Both the position numbers and the translations under genes were made by a program. A DNA stretch of 64,000 nucleotides from an uncultured Lachnospiraceae bacterium (GTDB taxonomy: Bacteria > Bacillota > Clostridia > Lachnospirales > Lachnospiraceae), in NCBI GenBank assembly GCA_947382355.1, contig CANCYR010000010.1, positions 1 through 64,000 of the forward strand. Reading direction: 5' to 3'. This document shows, in pieces, positions 35,428-44,792 of the stretch. The notes beneath the pieces were generated by a model. The model was given only the letters and a program-made list of their open reading frames with translations. It was not told the origin of the DNA and searched no databases. Each line of letters starts with the position of its first letter. Positions within the stretch are counted from its first letter, which is position 1.

Positions 35428-36570
35428 ATGGGTTTAACAGATGATTTTAACAGTGATGATAACAAGACCGGACTGCCGGTTATTTATATGTCTGTAGGGG
35501 TAATCAGCTTTATCCTTCTTATTTTATGTGTGGTGCTTGTGTCAAACAGAGAAGAACGCTACAGCGAAAGGGCAAGGGAGGTTGCCAAGAAAGAACAACA
35601 GGAAGCTTTGACTGAGGAAGAAAATGCTTCGGAGTTAGAGCTGGGAGAATCCACGCTTACCTCTGACCAGCTGGACTTTTGGGATATGTATAAGGAAGAT
35701 TCTGACAATTTAGGGGAAAACAAAACCCTTTCGGAAAATGACTATGGGAAAAAGGCACAGGAGCTTTTGGAAAAAGAGGGAGATTTGAAAAAAGAAGAGG
35801 ATTTGTCGGAAGGGGGAACAAAGACCAAAGTAACCTTTCCGGACGGAAGTGAACAGTGGATAATGATAAATTCCTATATAGCCAGAAATAAATATGACTA
35901 TGTAGGGCTGGTCAGTCAGGAACCGCTTATGAAGTATTATGAAAACGGACAGAAAATATCTTATATGGGAGTGGATGTAAGTAAATCCACAGGAACAGTT
36001 AATTTCAGCCAGTTGAAAAATGCCGGGATTGAATATGCAATGATACGGGTTGGCTCCAGAGGATATAGTACAGGGGAGCTTTCGGTGGATGAAAACTTTA
36101 TTGCCAATATGGACAATGCAAAAAAGGCAGGACTGAGCGTTGGTGTTACTTTTTATTCTCAGGCTGTGACAGCGGAAGAGGCAATAGAGGAAGCGGAGTT
36201 AGTGATAGATAATCTGGAAGGCTATAGCATTACATATCCGGTAGTGTTTCATATGGATATGATTTCCAATGATAAAGCAAGAACCGATAACCTTAGCAAA
36301 ATGCAGCTGACGGAGATAGCTGCCGCCTTTTGTGACCGGATAGAAAAAGCAGGATATAATTCCATGATATATGGAAATAAATACTGGCTACTTCGGAAGG
36401 TGGATTTAACAAAGCTCGGTAAATATGCAATATGGCTTTCACAGTCAGAGGACATTCCGGACTATCCATATACCTTTTCCATGTGGCAGTATACTCAGCA
36501 CGGGAAAATTGCCGGGATTGAAGGAGAGGCCAATCTGAATATTTCTTTTGTGAATTATGATATGCGTTGA
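35428..36570 (+). CDS. Membrane-anchored GH25-like (lysozyme-fold) protein
   Basis: 380 residues: cytoplasmic start, one membrane helix (VIYMSVGVISFILLILCVVL), a charged linker of about 130 residues, then a GH25 muramidase-type barrel (GVDVSKSTGTVNFSQLKNAG ... AMIRVGSRGY ... FYSQAVTAEEA ... SMWQYTQHGKI). The strand that normally carries the catalytic DxE (YPVxxDxE) reads YPVVFHMD here, so the first Asp is His and the Glu is Asp (codons 36249-36257). It may be inactive, altered, or a binding protein. ATG at 35428 has TGGAGG; ATG at 35398 is possible. Confidence 0.82.
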   Translation: MGLTDDFNSDDNKTGLPVIYMSVGVISFILLILCVVLVSNREERYSERAREVAKKEQQEALTEEENASELELGESTLTSDQLDFWDMYKEDSDNLGENKTLSENDYGKKAQELLEKEGDLKKEEDLSEGGTKTKVTFPDGSEQWIMINSYIARNKYDYVGLVSQEPLMKYYENGQKISYMGVDVSKSTGTVNFSQLKNAGIEYAMIRVGSRGYSTGELSVDENFIANMDNAKKAGLSVGVTFYSQAVTAEEAIEEAELVIDNLEGYSITYPVVFHMDMISNDKARTDNLSKMQLTEIAAAFCDRIEKAGYNSMIYGNKYWLLRKVDLTKLGKYAIWLSQSEDIPDYPYTFSMWQYTQHGKIAGIEGEANLNISFVNYDMR

Positions 36571-36596
36571 CGGCGGGAAAGATAAATATGACAATT

Positions 36597-36642
36597 AAAA
36601 ATAAGCTGGATATTATGGACTCATAATACCCGGCTTATTTTT
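36597..36642. terminator. Bidirectional terminator shared by convergent genes
   Basis: AAAAATAAGCTGG...ATTATG (from 36597) pairs over 21 positions with CATAATACCCGGCTTATTTTT, with A and T runs on both sides. The last seven codons of the minus-strand gene lie inside it. Confidence 0.85.
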
Positions 36643-37415
36643 AAAATTCTGTCAGAAATCTTTATCTGTGAATAAATATCGGCATATTGGGAAGGCAGTA
36701 AATTCTCAATAAAATTTACCGGAAAATTCTTCTGAATCCCTTTTTGCTTTACGATATCGGCTGCCTTGTTATAAGCAATGGCGGCAGTGATTTCGTCGGA
36801 ATAGATTCCCACCACATAATCGCCGTTTATGTGGATTTTCACCTTATAACATAGTTCTTCTTTTTTCTTTATCTGAAAAACTCCGTGAAAACGATTGATA
36901 ATTTGAATATTTTCATAGCGAAAGTCCGTATCATCCCCGTTTTTAAAAAGATAGTCCCGGTTTTTTACTCCAAAATTCCGGATTCCATAACGGTTCAGGA
37001 TGTTTACCTGCATGCCGTAATCGGCAACGAAAAAGTGTCCTCCCCGCTTCATGATTTTGTGGACAGAATAATAAAATAAATCGTCGATATCAAAGGTAAG
37101 CGCAAGCTCTTTGGAAAGATAATATTGAAAAAAACGGTTTCGGATATAAACAGGAGTGCCGATATACATGCCGTTGTCACGAAAATTAAATAAAATTACC
37201 GCCTTTTCAAAGGAGAGAACCAAAGGCTGATAATGGTCTACGGTCAACTGTGTATTTTTCAATATCTGACCGGCTTCCAAATAAGCCTTGTGGGCTTCTG
37301 TTTCTTTTGAAAAGCTGCCAAGGCTGATATGTTTTTTTTGATATGTGATGGAGGAGCGATAATAAAGTTCTCCATTTTTTTTTCTTGCAGAAAATACACC
37401 TGAAAACTGTTTCAT
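36621..37415 (-). CDS. AP2-like DNA-binding protein with a degenerate HNH-like centre
   Basis: 264 residues. Two AP2/ERF-like repeats flank a central segment. Repeat 1: GVFSARKKNGELYYRSSITY then HISLGSFSKETEAHKAYLEA. Repeat 2: GVFQIKKKEELCYKVKIHIN then YVVGIYSDEITAAIAYNKAAD and KNFPVNFIE. The centre (VKNRDYLFKNGDDTDFRYEN) resembles an HNH homing-endonuclease core with its first His replaced. I infer a domesticated homing-endonuclease relative that binds DNA. No phage or intron surrounds it. ATG at 37413-37415 has a weak ribosome binding site. Confidence 0.6.
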   Translation of the reverse strand: MKQFSGVFSARKKNGELYYRSSITYQKKHISLGSFSKETEAHKAYLEAGQILKNTQLTVDHYQPLVLSFEKAVILFNFRDNGMYIGTPVYIRNRFFQYYLSKELALTFDIDDLFYYSVHKIMKRGGHFFVADYGMQVNILNRYGIRNFGVKNRDYLFKNGDDTDFRYENIQIINRFHGVFQIKKKEELCYKVKIHINGDYVVGIYSDEITAAIAYNKAADIVKQKGIQKNFPVNFIENLLPSQYADIYSQIKISDRILKISRVL

Positions 37416-37644
37416 AAGTCGAAATCACTCACAAACCTTTCCTTATTGTCATATCTTATTATTTCTTAGTATATCATTTTCAAAAAAAATTCTCAAATGA
37501 AGTATATTTTACCAAGTGGCTGTATAGAATAATCATTGAGATGTTACGAAAGTATTACGTCTTGTAACAAAAAAAGCAGATTTATTTCTGTTTCATTGCA
37601 GGAAGTTTTCAAACCATTTTAATTTTCCTGCTTAAGGAGGCAAA

Positions 37645-38235
37645 ATGAAAAAAACAATTGGGAAGACAGTAATTGGTGTGGAATGCATCTTAATCCTTTT
37701 GCTGATTTTCCAAAATCCATTACAAGAGGAAGAAGTGGAAGAGGATAAGTACAGATTGATAAGCAGCATTTATGAACAACAATTAGAGGAAGCGGTGTCT
37801 AACCCCAGAATAATAGACGAAGAAATTTTAGAAAGAAAAAAATTATACGACTTAAATGATACAGATTATAACAATCTACTTAGAATTGTAGAGGCAGAAG
37901 CATCCGGGGAAGGAGAAGAGGGAAAGCTCCTTGTTGCAAACGTAGTATTGAATCGGGTGAATAGCAGAAAGTTTCCCAATACGGTAACAGAAGTAGTATT
38001 TCAAAGCAGTGGAGGCAAGACGCAGTTTGCGCCTACCAGAGACGGAAGGTTTTATTCCGTAAGGGTAACAGAGGAGACAGTAAGAGCCGTTGACAGGGCG
38101 ATTTACGGCGAGGATATATCAGGAGGAGCCCTTTATTTCGTAGCAGTAAGCAAGGCATCCCGGGATAAGGTGGGGTGGTTTCAGAGAAAGCTTCAAAAAG
38201 TATGTTCCTATGGGGGGCATGATTTTTACAGATAA
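37645..38235 (+). CDS. SleB/CwlJ-type cell wall hydrolase
   Basis: 196 residues: N-terminal membrane anchor (VIGVECILILLLIF), a linker, then a Hydrolase_2 (SleB-type) domain from about residue 70: LLRIVEAEASGEGEEGKLLVANVV, VLNRVNSRKFPNTVTEVVFQ, FAPTRDGRFY. The Glu in VEAEASGE is the expected catalytic acid. Such lytic enzymes digest spore cortex or vegetative peptidoglycan. ATG follows AAGGAGG. No downstream ypeB is present. Confidence 0.9.
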   Translation: MKKTIGKTVIGVECILILLLIFQNPLQEEEVEEDKYRLISSIYEQQLEEAVSNPRIIDEEILERKKLYDLNDTDYNNLLRIVEAEASGEGEEGKLLVANVVLNRVNSRKFPNTVTEVVFQSSGGKTQFAPTRDGRFYSVRVTEETVRAVDRAIYGEDISGGALYFVAVSKASRDKVGWFQRKLQKVCSYGGHDFYR

Positions 38236-38273
38236 AATCCATAGTATTTTTTCACTCTTTTTACGTGTATTTC

Positions 38274-38302
38274 TTGCAAGTGGTATGTTGATATGATAAA
38301 AT
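38274..38302 (+). promoter_or_regulatory. Promoter of thrC
   Basis: TTGCAA (38274-38279), 17-bp spacer, TAAAAT (38297-38302), leaving a 120-nt leader. The leader carries a short unremarkable ORF (about 38344-38400) without a threonine run. Confidence 0.55.
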
Positions 38303-38428
38303 AGGCACTGTGTAAAGAAGGATGTAAGCTTGTGGGTTGGTATATGATGGATACAAGAGGTTTTAAGCTGGCCCAAAACAGTGCACAAATTTATAAGTGA
38401 TATCAATAAAATGTGAGGGATACATACT

Positions 38429-39919
38429 ATGGAAATTTTATACAAAAGTACACGCAGCAACAGTGAACCTGTAAAGGCTTCCGAAGCAATTTTAAAAGGA
38501 CTGGCAAAAGACGGAGGGTTGTTTGTTCCAACCAGCCTGCCAAAGCTTTCCCTGTCCATGGAAGAGCTTTCCAAAATGAATTATCAGGAAACAGCCTATG
38601 AGGTCATGAAGCTGTTTTTGACAGATTTTACGGAAGAAGAGCTGAAGCATTGCATTAACAGCGCATATGATTCCAAATTTGATGTAGAGGAAATTGCGCC
38701 TTTGGCAGAAGCAAAAGGTGTATATTATCTGGAGCTGTTTCATGGCGCTACTATTGCGTTTAAGGATATGGCGCTTTCTATTCTGCCCCATCTGCTTACT
38801 ACATCAGCAAAGAAAAATAATGTAAAAAATGAAATCGTGATTCTGACGGCAACCTCCGGGGATACCGGAAAAGCAGCTTTAGCAGGCTTTGCAGATGTTC
38901 CGGGAACGAAGATTATCGTGTTCTACCCAAAGAACGGAGTAAGCCCCATTCAGGAAAAGCAGATGGTAACACAAAAGGGATCCAATACCCATGTGGTAGG
39001 AATCCATGGAAACTTTGACGATGCCCAGACCGGAGTAAAAAAGCTGTTTGCGGATGAGGCGCTTGCAAAAGAAATGGATGAAAAAGGCTTCCAGTTTTCT
39101 TCTGCCAACTCTATTAATATAGGGCGTTTAGTGCCGCAGGTAGTTTATTATGTATATGCTTATACGCGCCTTCTGGCAAACGGAAAGCTGTCCGAAGGGG
39201 AGAAGATGAACGTAGTAGTGCCTACCGGTAACTTTGGCAATATTCTGGCAGCATATTATGCTAAAAATATGGGAGTGCCCATTGACAAGTTAGTGTGTGC
39301 TTCCAATGACAATAAAGTATTATATGATTTCTTCCGGACAGGAACCTATGACAGGAACAGAGAATTCATTTTAACATCATCTCCATCCATGGATATTTTG
39401 ATTTCCAGCAATTTGGAAAGGCTGATTTATAAAATTGCAGGTGAGGATTCTGCGGCCAATGCAGAGCGGATGGATTCCTTAAGCCGGAACGGCTCCTATG
39501 AAATTACGGAAGAAATGAAAAAGGAGCTGGCTGATTTCAGAGGCGGTTATGCTACAGAGGAGGAAACCTTTGCATTTATCAAGGAGCTGTATGAAGATTG
39601 CGGTTATGTGACAGATACCCATACAGCAGTGGCAGGAGTTGTTTGTGAGAAGTATCGGAAGGAAAGCAAAGATAAGACAAAGACGATAGTTGCCTCAACC
39701 GCAAGCCCTTATAAGTTTACGAGAAGCGTTATGAAGGCCATTGATCCAAAGTATGATTCCATGACGGATTTTGAACTGGTAGATGAGCTTTGCAGGCTTT
39801 CAGGGGTAGCTGTTCCAAAGGCGATAGAGGAAATCAGGACCGCACCGGTTCTGCATGATACAGTATGCGAAAAGGATGAGATGAAGGCGGTTGTTAAGAA
39901 GTTTTTGGGAATGGAATAA
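38429..39919 (+). CDS. thrC: Threonine synthase
   Basis: 496 residues, PLP enzyme that makes threonine from O-phosphohomoserine. Starts YKSTRSNSEPVKASEAILKGLAKDGGLFVPTSLP as the long (yeast/E. coli-like) class does. PLP lysine in HGATIAFKDMAL, then TATSGDTGKAAL and VPTGNFGNILAAYYAK. Ends in a bidirectional terminator shared with citrate synthase. Confidence 0.96.
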   Translation: MEILYKSTRSNSEPVKASEAILKGLAKDGGLFVPTSLPKLSLSMEELSKMNYQETAYEVMKLFLTDFTEEELKHCINSAYDSKFDVEEIAPLAEAKGVYYLELFHGATIAFKDMALSILPHLLTTSAKKNNVKNEIVILTATSGDTGKAALAGFADVPGTKIIVFYPKNGVSPIQEKQMVTQKGSNTHVVGIHGNFDDAQTGVKKLFADEALAKEMDEKGFQFSSANSINIGRLVPQVVYYVYAYTRLLANGKLSEGEKMNVVVPTGNFGNILAAYYAKNMGVPIDKLVCASNDNKVLYDFFRTGTYDRNREFILTSSPSMDILISSNLERLIYKIAGEDSAANAERMDSLSRNGSYEITEEMKKELADFRGGYATEEETFAFIKELYEDCGYVTDTHTAVAGVVCEKYRKESKDKTKTIVASTASPYKFTRSVMKAIDPKYDSMTDFELVDELCRLSGVAVPKAIEEIRTAPVLHDTVCEKDEMKAVVKKFLGME

Positions 39920-39948
39920 GAAGAGCAGAAATTATATTGAAAAGGAAT

Positions 39949-39990
39949 AAAAAGCAATCCGGAAAAGTATTTTTCCGGATTGCTTTTTTA
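39949..39990. terminator. Bidirectional terminator between thrC and citrate synthase
   Basis: AAAAAGCAATCCGGAAAA pairs with TTTTCCGGATTGCTTTTT (18 bp) around GTAT, with A and T runs serving both directions. Confidence 0.92.
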
Positions 39991-41358
39991 ACATGTTCTC
40001 TTATCAATATCCACATACTCCAAATCCTCATGGATTGGTTTATAAGCCGGACGGATAATCTTTCCGTTATTGGCAAGCTCCTCTAAGCGGTGGGCGCTCC
40101 AGCCCACGATTCTGGCAATGGCGAAAATAGGAGTGTAGAGTTCATGAGGAAGCCCCAGCATATGGTAAACAAAGCCGGAATAAAAATCAACGTTAATGCT
40201 GACGCCTTTGTACATCTGCCGTTCCTCTTCAATGATTTGGGGAGCAAGCCTTTCCACCAAGGAATAAAGCATGAATTCATCATGAAGTCCCTTTTCTTCC
40301 GATAAGCTTTCCACAAACTCTTTAAACAGAGTAGCACGGGGGTCTGACTTGGAATACACTGCATGCCCTAATCCGTAAATAAGTCCGGCATGGTCAAATG
40401 CCTCTTTATGTAACAGCTTTCTTAAATATTCACCAACCTGGCCTTCATCCTTCCAGTTTGAAACTTCTCTTTTCATATCTTCAAACATCTGTACCACTTT
40501 AATGTTGGCGCCGCCATGACGGGGACCCTTTAGAGAACCGATAGCCGCTGCCATAACAGAATAGGTGTCCGTCAGGGAAGAAGTCACTACATGGGTGGTA
40601 AAAGAGGAGTTGTTGCCGCCGCCGTGTTCCATATGGAGCACCAGAGCAATATCTAAAATCTTTGCCTCCAGAGGAGTATAGCTGCTGTCTGGCCTTAATA
40701 AGTGCAGAATATTTTCGGCTGTGGACAGCTCCGAATCGGGCTGATGGATGAACAGGCTGTTGCCATCGTGATAATGGCTGTATGCCTGATAGCCGTAAAT
40801 GCTCAGCAAAGGAAACAGGCTGATGAGCTGCAGGCATTGGCGGAGCACATTTGGAAGAGAAGTGTCATCCGCCCTGTCATCATAGGCGTAAAGTGTAAGC
40901 ACGCTCCGTGCCAGCGTATTCATCATATCCTTGCTGGGAGCTTTCATAATAATGTCTCTTACAAAGCTTGTTGGAAGAGTCCGGTAATAAGAAAGAAGCT
41001 TTTTGAAGGTTTTTAACTCCTCTTTGTCAGGAAGCTTGTCAAATAACAGCAAATAGGTAACCTCTTCAAAACCAAAACGGCTGTCTTTCGTAAAGCCTTT
41101 CACAAGGTCTTTTACATCATATCCTCTGTAAAGCAGCTTTCCATGCGCAGGAACGGATACACCGTCTACCATTTTGCTGGCACGCACATCGGAAATATTA
41201 GTAAGACCCGCCAAAACTCCTTTTCCGTTTAAGTCACGAAGACCGCGTTTTACTTCATATCTGGTAAAAAGCTCTGTATCAATGATGCCGGCATTTTTGC
41301 TAAGTCCGGCCAAGTGAAGAATTTCAGGTGTAATTTCTGAATAAGAATTATGTTCCAT
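39988..41358 (-). CDS. gltA: Citrate synthase
   Basis: 456 residues. Condenses acetyl-CoA and oxaloacetate. Catalytic motifs visible: HMEHGGGNNSSF (His), GPRHGGANIKV, GLGHAVYSKSDPR (His) and the Asp in INVDFYSG. Type II-like, slightly extended at the N terminus. ATG at 41356-41358 is chosen for its AAAGGTGG site; an ATG 21 bp earlier is less likely. Confidence 0.94.
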   Translation of the reverse strand: MEHNSYSEITPEILHLAGLSKNAGIIDTELFTRYEVKRGLRDLNGKGVLAGLTNISDVRASKMVDGVSVPAHGKLLYRGYDVKDLVKGFTKDSRFGFEEVTYLLLFDKLPDKEELKTFKKLLSYYRTLPTSFVRDIIMKAPSKDMMNTLARSVLTLYAYDDRADDTSLPNVLRQCLQLISLFPLLSIYGYQAYSHYHDGNSLFIHQPDSELSTAENILHLLRPDSSYTPLEAKILDIALVLHMEHGGGNNSSFTTHVVTSSLTDTYSVMAAAIGSLKGPRHGGANIKVVQMFEDMKREVSNWKDEGQVGEYLRKLLHKEAFDHAGLIYGLGHAVYSKSDPRATLFKEFVESLSEEKGLHDEFMLYSLVERLAPQIIEEERQMYKGVSINVDFYSGFVYHMLGLPHELYTPIFAIARIVGWSAHRLEELANNGKIIRPAYKPIHEDLEYVDIDKRTC

Positions 41359-41788
41359 TTTGTTTCCACCTTTCTGCATAAAATTTCCCTGGTTATACTA
41401 TTACATGTTAGAATTCCTGAATGGAGAAAATCGACGAATATTCTTTTATAAATAAATTAGGAATAAAGAAATATTAATTAAGCAAGAATCGTCAGATAAG
41501 CTATATTCGAACATGCAAATACATAAAAAGATATGCAATTGAATATTTCGATTGCAGTACTGTTAAATTATAGCATGTAAAGACAGTTCAGGGCAAGAAA
41601 ATTTCTGCGGTTTAAAAAAAGTTTACAGTTTTTTCATATAATTATTGGAAAATTTATACTTTTATGTAGTATTGTGTTTGAAATTGTTTTATTATAAAAC
41701 AAGTAGAAAATTGTAAAAATAAGATATGGAAATAGCAAGTCTTGCAATCATATAATAAAGAATGGAAGGAAGAGGAGAATATATTATT
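41359..41788. other. AT-rich divergent intergenic region (gltA / deoC)
   Basis: No gene seen. The region is strongly AT-rich and must hold promoters for both flanking genes, but I cannot pick confident -35/-10 pairs. AGACAGTTCAGGGC at about 41581 is a probable relic end of the palindromic element. Confidence 0.35.
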
Positions 41789-42436
41789 ATGGAAGCAAAA
41801 GAAATTTTAGAGCATGTGGACCATACCCTGTTAAAGCCGTATGCAACATGGGAGGATATCGAAAAGCTGTGTGAGGAGGCGATGAAGTACCATATGGCCT
41901 CTGTATGTGTTCCACCCTGTTACATCAGAAGGATAAAGGAAGCATATAAAGAAAAAATCAATGTGTGTACGGTTGTAGGCTTTCCTCTTGGATATTGCGT
42001 GAAAGAAGCAAAGCTTGCAGAAACAAGGCAGGCAATTGCCGACGGAGCAGGGGAGATAGATATGGTAATCAACCTATGTGATGTGAAAAACGGGGATTTT
42101 CATAAAATAAAAGAGGAAATAGGTGCATTGAAAAAGGAATGCGGCAATTTGACGCTTAAAGTCATTATAGAAACCTGCTATTTAAATAAGGAAGAAAAAA
42201 TTGCACTTTGTAAAATCGTAACAGAAGCAGGCGCAGATTATATAAAAACTTCAACCGGATTTGGAACAGCAGGCGCTTCTTTGGAAGATATTTGCTTGTT
42301 TAAAGAGCATATCGGTGAAGCAGTAAAAATTAAGGCAGCCGGCGGAATACGGACGAAAGAAGACATGGTGGATTATCTGAAAGCAGGCTGTGACAGAATC
42401 GGAAGCAGCTCTGCCATAGCTGTTCTGACGCAATAA
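41789..42436 (+). CDS. deoC: Deoxyribose-phosphate aldolase
   Basis: 215 residues, class I aldolase splitting deoxyribose 5-phosphate into glyceraldehyde 3-phosphate and acetaldehyde. VDHTLLKPYAT start, Schiff-base lysine in DYIKTSTGFGTAG, second lysine in KIKAAGGIRT. Together with cdd and purine nucleoside phosphorylase at 53 kb it fits nucleoside catabolism. ATG at 41789 matches the family; ATG at 41762 would add nine residues. Confidence 0.95.
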   Translation: MEAKEILEHVDHTLLKPYATWEDIEKLCEEAMKYHMASVCVPPCYIRRIKEAYKEKINVCTVVGFPLGYCVKEAKLAETRQAIADGAGEIDMVINLCDVKNGDFHKIKEEIGALKKECGNLTLKVIIETCYLNKEEKIALCKIVTEAGADYIKTSTGFGTAGASLEDICLFKEHIGEAVKIKAAGGIRTKEDMVDYLKAGCDRIGSSSAIAVLTQ

Positions 42437-42838
42437 GATACTGGTAATAATAAACCAGCGGCAGGTCTGTTAAACGTTCATCATATCAAGAGGAAAAGAA
42501 ACAGTATGACGATAAAGGCAGCAGTTTGGACAGCAGTTTCTTCACAGGAATCGGGATGGTAATTGCCTGTCTGAACTGTTATGAATGGAGTGCGTTAAGC
42601 TAACGTCTCTTTGCAGAGAAGAAGGAATAAAATCAGAAAATGGAAAGAAAATAGAACTAGTGTGACGAAGCAGTCAGAGATTCAAACAAGAACAAATCCC
42701 GGTTAATTGCAAATCGCTGCACTGATATGCCAAAGCTGTCTTGTGCATTTAACAAGCATGCCAGAAGGTGTATGAATAATGTATAGGTCAATACAATGCA
42801 TGGGTCAAAAAAAAGAAAAAACAGGCTGGAAAATAGAT
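42437..42838 (+). other. Intergenic region with a decayed repeat arm
   Basis: No gene found. At about 42541-42583 CACAGGAATCGGGATGG is followed by CCTGTCTGAACTGTTA, a worn arm of the palindromic element. A small palindrome CGTTAAGCTAACG lies at about 42593-42605. Confidence 0.4.
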
Positions 42839-44671
42839 ATGAAAGAAAAGCATTCAGATAAAGAAAAAATAATAGAAAGAATCGGTCAGCTTAGAGCAAT
42901 CATGATACGGGAAAAAATAGATGCCTATTTTGTTTCCACATCGGATTTTCACAATTCGGAATATGTACATGATTATTTTAAGACAAGGGAATTTTTGTCA
43001 GGCTTTACCGGTTCCAATGGGGATTTGATAGTGACAAAGGAGGAAGCTCTCTTATGGACGGATGGAAGATATTTTATACAGGCAGAAAAGGAGTTAGCGG
43101 GGACTAACATATGCCTTTGTAAAATGCATGAGGAAGGAGTGCCAAGTGTAGAGGAGTATCTGCAAAAGCATATGGAAAAAGGGGAAACACTGGCATTTGA
43201 CGGCAGATGTGTTACACTGGCATACGGTAACTGGCTTCAATCCATGCTGAAAGAAAAGGAAATTACCCTGTCTTTTGAAAAAGACCTGACAGACGAAATC
43301 TGGAAGGAACGTCCTGATTTCCCCTGTAATCCGGTCTTTGTCTTAAAGCCTGGGACAGCAGGGGAAACAGTAGAGGAAAAGCTTGGAAAGCTTAGGGCAG
43401 AGCTGATAAAATATAAGGCGCAGGCAATTGTATTGAGCAAGCTGGATGATATTATGTGGCTTTACAATATTCGCGGCAATGACGTAGAGTGCAATCCGGT
43501 GGCAGTAAGCTATAGTATAGTAACAGGGACAGAAGCAATTTTGTTTCTGCAAAATGGAGCAGTTAGCAGAGAGATAACGGATTTTCTGATAAAGGCAGGA
43601 GTCAGAATAGAAGCTTATGAATCTTTTTATTCTTTTCTTTTGGAGTGGAAACAGGAAGAAAAGAAAGAAACTTTGAAAACAGCACTGGTGGAACGGGGAG
43701 AAATCAGCTATTATCTGGGAAATATTCTGCTGAAAAAGGGTTGTTCCCTGATTGACGGCAATCCGGTTTCCATGATGAAGGCAAAGAAATCACAGAAGGA
43801 AATAGCCAATCTAAAAGAAATTTACAGAAAAGACAGTGCTGCAGTCATCAAATTCATTTACTGGCTGAAGAAAAATATTGGGAAAATTCCAATGGATGAG
43901 TTAGTAGCTGCTGACTATCTGGACGGACTGAGAAAGGAAATACCGGAATTTCTGGAATTGTCTTTTCCCACAATCAGCGCATATAAGGAAAATGCCGCCA
44001 TGATGCATTATCAGGCAGTAAAAGCATCCGCAAAGCCTTTAGAGCAGTCAGGAATGCTGTTAGTGGATTCAGGAGGACAATATTTTGGCGGCACTACGGA
44101 CGTGACAAGAACGGTTTTTCTCGGGCATGTGGAACAGGAAATCAAAAAGCAGTTTACTATGGTGGCAGTGAGCATGTTGAATCTGGCAAATGCCAGATTC
44201 CTGTATGGGTGCACGGGACGGAATCTGGATATTCTGGCAAGAGAGCCTCTTTGGGAAATAGGAATGGATTATAAATGCGGAACCGGTCATGGCGTAGGGT
44301 ACATGCTCAATGTACATGAAGGCCCCCAAAGGCTCAGCTGGCAGTACAGGGAAGGGGTAAAAGAAACAGTTTTTGAAGAAGGAATGCTCATAACGGATGA
44401 GCCGGGCGTCTATGTGGAAGGCAGTCACGGCATACGGACTGAAAACGTGCTTTTATGCAAAAAGGCGGAAAAAAACAGCGACGGGCAGTTTATGGAGTTT
44501 GAAATGCTGACCTTTGTACCTATAGATTTAGAGGGGATTCTGCCGGAATTATTATCCCAAAAGGAAAAGGAAAGACTAAACCGGTATCATGAGCTTGTTT
44601 ATGAAAAAACAAAGGAGTTTTTAACGGAGGAAGAGGCGGCATGGCTTTATGAGGTCACCAGGGCTATATAA
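42839..44671 (+). CDS. Xaa-Pro aminopeptidase (M24B)
   Basis: 610 residues, the long three-domain aminopeptidase P form. N-terminal creatinase-like domains (RAIMIREKIDAYFVSTSDFH, LSGFTGSNG) precede the pita-bread catalytic domain with metal ligands in VDSGGQYFGGTTDVTRT (two Asp), CGTGHGVG (His), ITDEPGVYVEGSHGIRTEN (Glu) and FEMLTFVP (Glu). Removes N-terminal residues before proline. The start is uncertain: 42839 fits the family, 42779 has a somewhat better ribosome binding site. Confidence 0.93.
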   Translation: MKEKHSDKEKIIERIGQLRAIMIREKIDAYFVSTSDFHNSEYVHDYFKTREFLSGFTGSNGDLIVTKEEALLWTDGRYFIQAEKELAGTNICLCKMHEEGVPSVEEYLQKHMEKGETLAFDGRCVTLAYGNWLQSMLKEKEITLSFEKDLTDEIWKERPDFPCNPVFVLKPGTAGETVEEKLGKLRAELIKYKAQAIVLSKLDDIMWLYNIRGNDVECNPVAVSYSIVTGTEAILFLQNGAVSREITDFLIKAGVRIEAYESFYSFLLEWKQEEKKETLKTALVERGEISYYLGNILLKKGCSLIDGNPVSMMKAKKSQKEIANLKEIYRKDSAAVIKFIYWLKKNIGKIPMDELVAADYLDGLRKEIPEFLELSFPTISAYKENAAMMHYQAVKASAKPLEQSGMLLVDSGGQYFGGTTDVTRTVFLGHVEQEIKKQFTMVAVSMLNLANARFLYGCTGRNLDILAREPLWEIGMDYKCGTGHGVGYMLNVHEGPQRLSWQYREGVKETVFEEGMLITDEPGVYVEGSHGIRTENVLLCKKAEKNSDGQFMEFEMLTFVPIDLEGILPELLSQKEKERLNRYHELVYEKTKEFLTEEEAAWLYEVTRAI

Positions 44672-44792
44672 AATATGGAAAAAGTATATTCATTCTTATG
44701 ATGTTTCCTATGATGTCAGGGCAGATAATGGAAGCGCACATTGTGGGGGAATTACAAGAATTTATTCGGAAAGGAAAATGGAGAGGTAAATG

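Noticed and set aside
38344-38400. Attenuator leader peptide for thrC
   Set aside because: The short ORF has only one Thr and no Ile run, and no alternative terminator/antiterminator hairpin is visible.
44672-44792. Possible separate short gene between the Xaa-Pro aminopeptidase and the next gene
   Set aside because: No start with a ribosome binding site and no hydrophobic or domain signal; treated as spacer.
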